Below, in pieces: positions 1 through 4,949 of a DNA stretch of 5,012 nt (positions are counted from its first letter, which is position 1; each line of letters starts with the position of its first letter). A program made the position numbers and the translations under genes. The notes beneath the pieces were generated by a model, which saw nothing but the letters and a program-made list of their open reading frames with translations, searched no databases and was not told where the DNA came from. The stretch comes from JAGFIY01 sp964499285 (GTDB taxonomy: Bacteria; Bacteroidota; Ignavibacteria; Ignavibacteriales; Melioribacteraceae). The DNA is taken from the NCBI GenBank assembly GCA_964499285.1, contig CAZCLA010000079.1, positions 1-5,012 of the forward strand. The letters run 5' to 3'.

Positions 1-162
1 CCCGGAAAATTGCTTGATCAGAACAGAGAAGGAAGTGATGCTAATCTGGTAATTAGAGCAGATAAAAAAGTAAGTATTGAAACGGTTATAAAAGTTATTG
101 ATGCAGCGAAAGGTGTTGCCATCGACAAATTCACAATCGAAACGGAGAAGGTATCGTTTTGA
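1..162 (+). CDS. ExbD/TolR-family biopolymer transport protein, C-terminal 53 residues (5' end outside the window)
   Basis: Frame 1 is open from the first base to a TGA at 160-162. The visible end matches the periplasmic C-terminal domain of ExbD/TolR: an LVIRADKKVSIETVIKVID stretch, then DAAKG and a final beta-strand FTIETE. Family members of about 130-170 residues sit in the inner membrane with ExbB/TolQ and use the proton-motive force to energise TonB or TolA. The N-terminal membrane helix, with its proton-carrying Asp, lies upstream of this window. The stop codon overlaps the start of a TonB-family gene by one base (TGATG), so the two are almost certainly cotranscribed and translationally coupled. 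That neighbour favours ExbD over TolR. An ExbB/TolQ gene is expected just upstream but cannot be seen here. Confidence 0.9.
   Translation, partial: PGKLLDQNREGSDANLVIRADKKVSIETVIKVIDAAKGVAIDKFTIETEKVSF
144..151 (+). promoter_or_regulatory. Shine-Dalgarno-like site for the TonB-family gene
   Basis: GGAGAAGG lies inside the end of the exbD-like gene. It is 10 bases before the ATG at 162 and 7 bases before an in-frame TTG at 159. The spacing fits either start; ATG is preferred because it is the stronger codon and gives the common TGATG coupling. Confidence 0.5.
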
Positions 163-860
163 TGAATCCTAATTATCAGAGGAAAATATCATATCTGATT
201 TCGATTGGTCTGCATTTGCTGCTTATGATATTGTTCGTGTTTATCAATTTTAGTTCTGAACAAATGGATGATGAGTTCGTGACCATTGGTTTCGGCACAT
301 TTGGAAATGTAAGCACAGCGGGCGTTGAAGGAATTACTCCGAATGAAAAACAAAAAATTCCTGATGTAAAGAAAGAAGAGAGCAAAGAAAAAACAGAAGA
401 AAAAGAAGTAGATCTTCCCGATGTTGTCAACAAATCTGACGAACCGGTGAAGACAGAAACTGATGATAACGAGGAAAAAGAAGTTACATTTAACGAGAAT
501 GTTAAACCAATTGTTGAAAAGAATGAAACTTCTGAAAGTACGGGTGCTGAAAAAGTCGGAGACGGAACAGGTAATTTTGGCTTTGAGATCGATTTTGGCG
601 GCAAGGGTATCAGAAAAATTTATAGCCATATATTACCCGAATATCCGGAAGGTGTATCGAAGGAAATAGATATTAAATTGCGATTTACAATTCTTCCCGA
701 TGGCACAGTTGGTAATATATTTCCTATGATAAAAGCTGATGCAAGATTGGAAGCTGCAGCAATAAATTCACTTAGGCAATGGCGGTTTGAACCTTTACCC
801 GAAAGTGGAAAGGATATTATTCAATCTGCTGTAATTGTTTTTCCTTATCGGCTTAGATAA
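162..860 (+). CDS. TonB-family energy transducer protein
   Basis: This 232-residue protein should couple the ExbB-ExbD motor in the inner membrane to TonB-dependent outer-membrane receptors. A short basic N-terminus (QRK) precedes one membrane helix at about residues 10-30. Residues 60-130 form a highly charged Lys/Glu-rich linker that would span the periplasm. Residues 153-232 are a TonB C-terminal domain: YP at 161-162, the strand and turn FTILPDGTVGNI, a helix AAINSLRQWRFEP with Trp207, and a final strand ending FPYRLR. The linker contains few prolines, unlike the Pro-Lys repeats of classical TonB. The start is taken as ATG at 162, overlapping the upstream stop; TTG at 159 would add one residue. 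TolA is an alternative, but the C-terminal domain reads as TonB. Confidence 0.9.
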   Translation: MNPNYQRKISYLISIGLHLLLMILFVFINFSSEQMDDEFVTIGFGTFGNVSTAGVEGITPNEKQKIPDVKKEESKEKTEEKEVDLPDVVNKSDEPVKTETDDNEEKEVTFNENVKPIVEKNETSESTGAEKVGDGTGNFGFEIDFGGKGIRKIYSHILPEYPEGVSKEIDIKLRFTILPDGTVGNIFPMIKADARLEAAAINSLRQWRFEPLPESGKDIIQSAVIVFPYRLR

Positions 861-868
861 CTACTCGT

Positions 869-904
869 AATGAATGATAAAGTGGACTAATTTTATAATT
901 CATT
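869..904 (+). repeat. AT-rich inverted repeat after the TonB-family gene
   Basis: AATGAATGATAA (869-880) pairs with TTATAATTCATT (893-904) at 11 of 12 positions across a 12-base loop. It fills much of the 72-base gap between the TonB-family gene and the next gene. It could be a weak terminator or an mRNA 3'-end hairpin. However, the stem has almost no GC and no T-run follows, so a regulatory role is only a guess. Confidence 0.35.
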
Positions 905-932
905 CTAAATCACACCAGCATCAGAAGTAATT

Positions 933-1904
933 ATGAGAAAATTCAAACTCATCTTAGTAAACATTTTGGTTATTATCACTCTCTTTATTCTGTCGGAAAT
1001 TTTTTTACTTCTATTTTTCCCGGAAATTCAATTAAACGGAACGGATCATCAATTATTGAAAGATAGTGTTTATTATGATTCTCCAGGTCTTAATCCCAAG
1101 GCTAGTGGTAAAAGTAACTCTGTTGAAAAAGAAACAAATAATAATGGGTTTTGGAAATTCTCCTCTAGTTCTGAAAAAGAAAAGAGTGTATTATATCTTG
1201 GGGATTCTGTAACTATGGGAATTGGAGTTGAAAATGACTCAACTTTTCCCGGACGAATAAACAATTATTCAAGCAGTGATCAGATCCTCAACATTTCATT
1301 GATAGGCTATTCAATTTATGATTACGATAACATCGTTCGAAAATTATTTGTTGAAGATAATCTCTTGGAAATCGATGAAGTCAATATGTTTTGGTGTTTG
1401 AATGATATATATTCTGTTCCTCTCGGGTATGAATCTCCTGAAATGAAAAACTCTTTTTTACTAAGTGATATGCTTCAATTTCTTAGAACTAATTCAAGAA
1501 TTTACCAACTTCTAAAAGCTACATTTACCGATAGACCAAAAACTTACTTTTTGTATGATGTGCAATACTATAAAGAGGACAAAACGGAATTAATCGATGC
1601 TGTGAAAAAAATCTTGAGTATTCGGAGAACTTTATTAGAAAGAGGCATTGGGTTCAAGTTATATCTTCTTCCCTATGAGTACCAATTAAGAACGGGATTA
1701 ATTGATAAAAAATCACCAACCAGTATATTCTATAAAAAAATAAAATCCGCAGATGATTCACTTTTAGTTACTGATTTAGCACCAATTTTATATAAGCAAA
1801 TGAGTAATTCTACAAACGATTATTTTTTATATGGTGATGGGATCCACTTTTCGATAAATGGACATAAGATTATTTACGAGGTATTAACGGGGCTAAATAA
1901 TTGA
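933..1904 (+). CDS. Membrane-anchored SGNH/GDSL-type hydrolase family protein
   Basis: This 323-residue protein has an uncleaved-looking N-terminal membrane helix at about residues 5-29 and a periplasmic or extracytoplasmic domain. Motifs of the SGNH esterase fold appear in order. Block I is LYLGDSVTMGIGV, with the nucleophile Ser92 in G90-D91-S92. Block II is SLIGYS with Gly125. Block III is CLND with Asn157 for the oxyanion hole. Block V is GDGIHFS, with catalytic Asp302 and His305. All four SGNH residues are present, so activity is plausible. Family members remove acyl groups from lipids, polysaccharides or peptidoglycan; the substrate here is unknown. The start ATG has only a weak purine stretch (AGAAG at 923-927) before it. 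The gene is 72 bases after the TonB-family gene and 39 bases from an oppositely oriented gene, with no clear functional link to either. Confidence 0.8.
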   Translation: MRKFKLILVNILVIITLFILSEIFLLLFFPEIQLNGTDHQLLKDSVYYDSPGLNPKASGKSNSVEKETNNNGFWKFSSSSEKEKSVLYLGDSVTMGIGVENDSTFPGRINNYSSSDQILNISLIGYSIYDYDNIVRKLFVEDNLLEIDEVNMFWCLNDIYSVPLGYESPEMKNSFLLSDMLQFLRTNSRIYQLLKATFTDRPKTYFLYDVQYYKEDKTELIDAVKKILSIRRTLLERGIGFKLYLLPYEYQLRTGLIDKKSPTSIFYKKIKSADDSLLVTDLAPILYKQMSNSTNDYFLYGDGIHFSINGHKIIYEVLTGLNN

Positions 1905-1943
1905 GTGTGATATAGGAGTGTGGTGTTATAAAATATTGTGAAT

Positions 1944-2228
1944 TTATTTTACGGAATATATATCCGCATAATAAAATCTAAAAAAGAAATACTCGATAGT
2001 TGATAGAATTGTAAGTGTAATTGTATCGCGGTCGAACCAGATACCGAAACCTTCAGCCTCGAAGAAAAGTTTTATCAGCATTGTTACAATAGACCAACCA
2101 ACAGAAAATAGAATAATTATTAATGCAATATTTATGAAAGCTGCAGATAAAGATTCATTCTGCCATTTCTTCACAAATACAATTAATCCAAAAAGAAAAT
2201 GAATAAAAAAGATAAGTGAAATTATCAA
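1944..2228 (-). CDS. Small membrane protein of unknown function, last gene of the - strand operon
   Basis: I do not recognise a family. The 94-residue product is strongly hydrophobic, with about three membrane segments at residues 1-19, 30-53 and 67-87. A short polar stretch KKWQNES lies between the first two, and FEAEGFGIWFDRD forms a loop before the third. No in-frame ATG exists near the N-terminus. The best start is TTG at 2228-2226, supported by GAGGAA six bases upstream. It begins directly after tandem stops TAG-TAA that end the preceding gene in the same frame. With this spacing it is very likely cotranscribed and coupled with the upstream membrane-protein gene. Only 39 bases separate its stop from the convergent hydrolase gene, and no terminator is visible there. 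Confidence 0.65.
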   Translation of the reverse strand: MIISLIFFIHFLFGLIVFVKKWQNESLSAAFINIALIIILFSVGWSIVTMLIKLFFEAEGFGIWFDRDTITLTILSTIEYFFFRFYYADIYSVK

Positions 2229-2231
2229 TTA

Positions 2232-2747
2232 CTATTCCTCAAAATTATTTCGCTTCAATTTCGAATTGACATACTGAGCGCCGATCGCACCGCCAATCAT
2301 TCCGAAAATTGTGTTGGTTAAAAAATTATTAAAAATAATTGTGAATGAATAAAGCAGCGAAAATCCTGTGGTTTCAATTTCGGTTTTCATACTTCCCATC
2401 AAATCGATAACTTGCTGTTTCAATGCTGCATCAAACGGTAGTGAATCCATGGTTTGTATCAATTCATTGTATGTTAAAACCAAATCGTTGCTTTTTGTGA
2501 CGAGAGTTATAAAAATTTCAAATAGGCTTGTAAATACCGCTGCAAAGACGCCGGTTAAAAGTCCGAGTACAATTCCTTTCGAGATTCCGATTTTATTTTC
2601 CGAACCGGTTGATTTTTGGTAGAGCGTGACGGAAAAAAATCCGGCAAGCGGAATCAGCAGACAACAAGCAAAACTTTTCAAAAGTGGTACTATTTGCAGC
2701 ACCCCAACTGCAAATCCCGGTACAAGTGCTGGTAAAATTTTCTTCAA
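2232..2747 (-). CDS. Four-helix membrane protein of unknown function (DUF4199-like appearance)
   Basis: The 171-residue product has likely membrane helices near residues 8-22, 26-44, 56-83 and 127-157. A polar segment at 85-126 separates the last two. A paired cysteine ACCLLIPLAG sits in helix 2, and glycine-rich helices GIVLGLLTGVFAA and FGMIGGAIGAQ follow. This layout resembles uncharacterised four-helix proteins common in Bacteroidota and relatives (DUF4199 and similar CC-containing families), but I cannot confirm the assignment without a profile search. No function is claimed. It starts with TTG at 2747, and the first four bases, TTGA, overlap the TGA stop of the DUF2085 gene. CGGAAA lies upstream as a weak ribosome site. 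It ends with TAG followed at once by TAA. It is the third gene of a four-gene cluster. Confidence 0.7.
   Translation of the reverse strand: MKKILPALVPGFAVGVLQIVPLLKSFACCLLIPLAGFFSVTLYQKSTGSENKIGISKGIVLGLLTGVFAAVFTSLFEIFITLVTKSNDLVLTYNELIQTMDSLPFDAALKQQVIDLMGSMKTEIETTGFSLLYSFTIIFNNFLTNTIFGMIGGAIGAQYVNSKLKRNNFEE
2235..2240 (-). promoter_or_regulatory. Ribosome binding site supporting a TTG start
   Basis: GAGGAA on the - strand ends six bases before the TTG at 2228. It is formed by the last codons of the upstream gene (GAG GAA). It is one of the better Shine-Dalgarno matches in the window and is the main reason to accept the TTG start of the small membrane protein. Confidence 0.55.
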
Positions 2748-3202
2748 TTTGATTTCCGTTTTTTACTAATCAATTCAATCAAAGCATTGTAAAAATATAT
2801 AAAAGAGACTGAACCTAAAAGAAACCCCGTCGTAAATGCCGATATTTTTGAATAATTAATAAGTCCCAATGTCGAAAGCGATACATCAATAATTACTATT
2901 ACGATAATTGTTGGAAGTAATAATTTGTGTTGATAAAATTTTTCTGCTATTACTAAGAAAATAATGGAAAAAATAAATGCACCGAAATAAATTCCTGAAC
3001 ATCTTGCACAGACAAGAAGGGGATAGTTGTTTACTTCTAAAGTTTTTGCAATCTCCTGGTGACAGACATTTCCATAAAGATCTTTTAGGAATGGGAAAAT
3101 AAAAACTGTCTTTTCTAGAAATTGAAACAGAGGTAGAAAAAAAATTCCAATAAACCAGAAAAGAATAAATAGAAGAATTAAAATTTTGAATTTTGGTGAC
3201 AC
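2744..3202 (-). CDS. DUF2085 family membrane protein
   Basis: This 152-residue protein carries the hallmarks of DUF2085: a CHQ motif at Cys47-Gln49 and CARCSGIYFG at residues 65-74, followed by an IIDVSLSTLGL helix and FTTGFLLG. About four membrane helices are seen near residues 6-28, 70-88, 96-115 and 121-142. The conserved Cys47, His48, Cys65 and Cys68 could bind a metal or act in redox chemistry; that is inference, as the family has no established function. The start is GTG at 3202-3200, because the codon just before it in the same frame is the TAA stop of the propeller gene and no early ATG exists. There is no good Shine-Dalgarno, so coupling to the upstream gene is likely. Its own stop overlaps the next gene by four bases. 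Confidence 0.85.
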   Translation of the reverse strand: MSPKFKILILLFILFWFIGIFFLPLFQFLEKTVFIFPFLKDLYGNVCHQEIAKTLEVNNYPLLVCARCSGIYFGAFIFSIIFLVIAEKFYQHKLLLPTIIVIVIIDVSLSTLGLINYSKISAFTTGFLLGSVSFIYFYNALIELISKKRKSN

Positions 3203-4045
3203 TTATTCGGCACTTAAATCATATACGAAAATTGTTTTGGAAGTAAGCAAATACAATTTGGAATTAAAGATTATTGAATCATTTATTAGTAATCCGTCCA
3301 ACTCATCTTCAAATGAAATTGTCCTGAATTCTGTATCTCTTTTAGACAGATCGATATACTTTAATGTGTAGTCGTTATTAATTGATAACATCGAAAAAGT
3401 TACGTTTATATTCTTTGGTTCAATGCCGGCTTCTAATTTTATTAATCCGGTTCCGTACTGGTCGAATACGAAAATCTTATTTTCATCAATAACAAATATT
3501 TTACCGTCGTTCGAAACTGCAAAATGTTTGGGATCGTTAAGCGTAAAATTACCCGCATCGGTTCCGCCAATTTCGAGAAGGAAACCGCCTGTCATATTGT
3601 ATTTTAGAATTCGCTTATTGTCGCTGTCCAGAATAAAAAAATCTCCTTGGTTTGAAACTCCGCAGCCGATTGGATAAGCGAAGGTGATAAATTCGCTTTC
3701 GGTCTTTTCGCTTGTCAATTCGTATCGGAAATTCAAATCCTTATCAAATACCTGAATACGATTATTGTTCTTATCCGCAACATAGACTTTGAGGGTTTGG
3801 GCGAAAATATCCGCCGGAAAATCAAACGCCGCTGGATTCCACCCATAACCCCCGATTCTATTCAACTCGTTTCCGAGTGTATCCAATTTGATAATCTCAT
3901 TTTTGTCCGCATCAGTGATGTAAATGCTGCCCACTGGATTTATTGAAAAGGAAACCGCATTGCTGAATTTGCCGAACATATCGACATACTGCTGGGCAAA
4001 ATTGTGTGTTGTCAGAATTATAAGTATGATTATCAACTTCTTCAT
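3203..4045 (-). CDS. Secreted NHL-repeat-type six-bladed beta-propeller protein
   Basis: The 280-residue product begins with a Sec signal peptide (MKKLIIILIILTTHNFAQ, likely cleavage near residue 18). Repeats of about 47 residues then follow, near positions 40, 87, 135, 182, 225 and 263. Each carries a variant of the NHL/SMP-30-like pattern, such as IYITDADKNEIIKLD, VYVADKNNNRIQVFD and FFILDSDNKRILKYN. Six such units fit one closed beta-propeller. NHL propellers usually bind proteins, carbohydrates or other ligands rather than catalyse; no catalytic residues are claimed here. The ATG at 4045 follows an AT-rich leader (TATATTTACCTT) without a clear Shine-Dalgarno. It is the first gene of the four-gene - strand cluster, and its TAA directly abuts, in frame, the GTG of the DUF2085 gene. 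The likely location is the periplasm or cell surface. Confidence 0.85.
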   Translation of the reverse strand: MKKLIIILIILTTHNFAQQYVDMFGKFSNAVSFSINPVGSIYITDADKNEIIKLDTLGNELNRIGGYGWNPAAFDFPADIFAQTLKVYVADKNNNRIQVFDKDLNFRYELTSEKTESEFITFAYPIGCGVSNQGDFFILDSDNKRILKYNMTGGFLLEIGGTDAGNFTLNDPKHFAVSNDGKIFVIDENKIFVFDQYGTGLIKLEAGIEPKNINVTFSMLSINNDYTLKYIDLSKRDTEFRTISFEDELDGLLINDSIIFNSKLYLLTSKTIFVYDLSAE

Positions 4046-4066
4046 AAGGTAAATATATGAAGATAG

Positions 4067-4084
4067 GCACTTTAACGAAAGTGC
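4067..4084 (-). promoter_or_regulatory. Perfect hairpin between the 55-residue ORF and the propeller gene
   Basis: GCACTTT and AAAGTGC form a seven-base-pair stem around a four-base loop. It lies 8 bases past the stop of the small ORF and 21 bases before the start of the propeller gene. No clean T-run follows on the - strand (CTATCTTC), so it is not a classical terminator. It may be a weak terminator, an attenuator, an RNA processing site or an operator in the propeller gene's leader. Confidence 0.4.
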
Positions 4085-4092
4085 AGAATTTT

Positions 4093-4260
4093 CTATGCAG
4101 CAGTGAGGTAGTTTAATTGTTTCCTGTGTTTACGGATAAGTTTTACTATAAATTCGAATGCTACTACTCTTTTTCCCGCACGTAAGATAAGCAAAAGTTT
4201 TTCCCGTTCCTTATCACTGATTTTCGTTAACAGTTCCGCGAAAAGTAGTTCCTCATTCAT
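4093..4260 (-). CDS. Small protein of unknown function, 55 residues
   Basis: A complete reading frame runs from ATG at 4260 to TAG at 4095-4093. The product starts MNEELLFAELLTKISDKERE and continues through a Leu-rich KLLLILRAGKR segment to a basic C-terminus (LIRKHRKQ). The pattern is amphipathic and helical, with an acidic N-terminal half and a basic C-terminal half. There is no signal peptide, clear membrane helix or cysteine. AGGT lies six bases before the ATG, a reasonable ribosome site. It precedes the propeller operon by 47 bases and faces the BamE-like gene divergently across a 108-base gap. It could be a small regulator or a nucleic-acid-binding protein, but no family is recognised. 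The short length leaves some chance that the frame is fortuitous. Confidence 0.55.
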   Translation of the reverse strand: MNEELLFAELLTKISDKEREKLLLILRAGKRVVAFEFIVKLIRKHRKQLNYLTAA

Positions 4261-4333
4261 AATTTTACCTAATTTTGTTTTCCAAAATTCTATCGTCAGT
4301 TAATTACAACCGATTTAAGTGCTGCGATTTTGC

Positions 4334-4341
4334 TATATTTA
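4334..4341 (+). promoter_or_regulatory. Possible -7/-10 promoter element for the BamE-like gene
   Basis: TATATTTA matches the Bacteroidota-type TAnnTTTG word except at the last base, and also resembles a standard -10. It lies 27 bases before the ATG at 4369. No convincing upstream partner element is seen (TTTA at 4314-4317 is weak). The 4261-4368 gap must hold divergent promoters if the - strand small ORF is expressed. Confidence 0.3.
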
Positions 4342-4368
4342 TACCCATCAAAACCGGAAAATTTTTCT

Positions 4369-4788
4369 ATGAAATCCATTATTTTGACGCTTTATCTTCT
4401 ATTAAGTTTTGGAATTGCTTCTTTCGCACAGTCGGATCCGAAAAATAATTCTCAGAAAATTGATTCATTGATAACAGTTATTGATAGTCTTAAACTTTCT
4501 CAGGATGAATACAAAACTGAAATAGACACACTGAAGGCACAAATTAAGCGGCTCGAAGCGAAAATGATCCAGAAAAAAAAGGAAGAGTTAGAAAAATGGC
4601 GCAATCTTGAAATGTATATGTCGCAAGCTGAAGTAAAAAAACTCCTTGGTGAACCTACTTCGATTACAAGAACGTCGACTTATACTATTTTCTGGTACGG
4701 AAACGGATTTGTGGAGTTTAATGCTTTTAAGAAAGTGAGCGAATGGGCTGAACCGAAAGAGGAGAGACTCGAAATAATAGAATACTAG
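4369..4788 (+). CDS. Secreted coiled-coil protein with a BamE/SmpA-like C-terminal domain
   Basis: The 139-residue product has a signal peptide (MKSIILTLYLLLSFGIASFA, cleavage after about residue 20). Residues 25-78 are a charged heptad-like coiled coil (IDSLITVIDSL, EIDTLKAQIKRLEAK). Residues 79-128 are a compact domain with the SmpA/OmlA/BamE signature: LEMYMSQAEVKKLLGEPTSI, then IFWYGNGFVEF and a closing strand VSEWAEP. BamE domains usually take part in outer-membrane protein assembly or stabilise the envelope, but this fold is used widely. There is no lipobox cysteine, and no cysteine at all, so this is a soluble periplasmic or exported protein rather than a lipoprotein. The ATG at 4369 is chosen over an in-frame TTG at 4330 because it starts exactly at the signal peptide; GGAAA lies eight bases upstream. 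It appears to be a single-gene unit. Confidence 0.75.
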   Translation: MKSIILTLYLLLSFGIASFAQSDPKNNSQKIDSLITVIDSLKLSQDEYKTEIDTLKAQIKRLEAKMIQKKKEELEKWRNLEMYMSQAEVKKLLGEPTSITRTSTYTIFWYGNGFVEFNAFKKVSEWAEPKEERLEIIEY

Positions 4789-4794
4789 TTTTTG

Positions 4795-4826
4795 TTTGAA
4801 TAAGTAAAAAGCAATAACTAATTTTC
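4795..4826 (+). promoter_or_regulatory. Possible Bacteroidota-type promoter for the tRNA
   Basis: TTTG (4795-4798) and TAATTTTC (4819-4826) are separated by 20 bases. This fits the TTTG ... TAnnTTTG arrangement of Bacteroidota primary-sigma promoters except at the last base. Transcription would begin about 5-8 bases before the mature tRNA. The local AT-richness makes a chance match possible. Confidence 0.4.
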
Positions 4827-4838
4827 TGAAATAAAAAT

Positions 4839-4911
4839 TGTCCCGTGGTGTAATTGGCAACACGTCTGACTCTGGATCAGAAGAGTCCAGGTTCGAACCC
4901 TGGCGGGACAA
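4839..4911 (+). tRNA. tRNA-Gln (anticodon CTG)
   Basis: The 73-base gene folds into a full cloverleaf. The acceptor stem is TGTCCCG/CGGGACA (7 bp). The D stem is GTGT/ACAC with the loop AATTGGCA. The anticodon stem is TCTGA/TCAGA with the loop CTCTGGA, placing the anticodon CTG at 4872-4874, which reads CAG. The variable loop is AGAGT, and the T arm is CCAGG-TTCGAAC-CCTGG. All stems pair perfectly. The first pair, U1-A72, is typical of tRNA-Gln. The discriminator base is A, and the 3' CCA is not encoded (CAT follows), so it must be added enzymatically. Confidence 0.97.
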
Positions 4912-4914
4912 CAT

Positions 4915-4949
4915 AAAACCGAAACCAATCTGTTTCGGTTTTCTATTTT
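4915..4949 (+). terminator. Rho-independent terminator after tRNA-Gln
   Basis: AAAACCGAAAC (4915-4925) and GTTTCGGTTTT (4932-4942) form a perfect 11-base-pair stem around a six-base loop. The T-rich tract TTTTCTATTTT follows. It starts three bases after the mature tRNA end. Because the stem is flanked by A's on the left, it can also work on the - strand, for a convergent gene to the right. Confidence 0.85.

Noticed and set aside
176..629. Two - strand frames of 142 and 146 residues opposite the TonB-family gene
   Set aside because: Ser/Phe-rich shadows of the Lys/Glu-rich linker; the + strand gene has clear family motifs.
463..669. 68-residue + strand frame inside the TonB-family gene
   Set aside because: Out-of-frame overlap with no motifs and no ribosome site.
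1073..1264. 63-residue - strand frame inside the SGNH gene
   Set aside because: Antisense to the conserved GDS block; a shadow.
1905..1943. Possible terminator in the 39-base gap between convergent genes
   Set aside because: AT-rich, but no stem of useful length or T-run could be found on either strand.
2368..2622. 84-residue + strand frame opposite the four-helix membrane protein
   Set aside because: Antisense shadow without motifs or context.
3186..3677. Two + strand frames (61 and 84 residues) opposite the propeller gene
   Set aside because: Antisense to a complete repeat protein with a signal peptide; no support of their own.
4588..4914. Long - strand reading frame covering the tRNA and the end of the BamE-like gene (108 residues)
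   Set aside because: It begins antisense to the tRNA and runs opposite a well-supported CDS. The N-terminal part (SRQGSNLDSSDPESDVLP) is the familiar false protein read from a tRNA complement.
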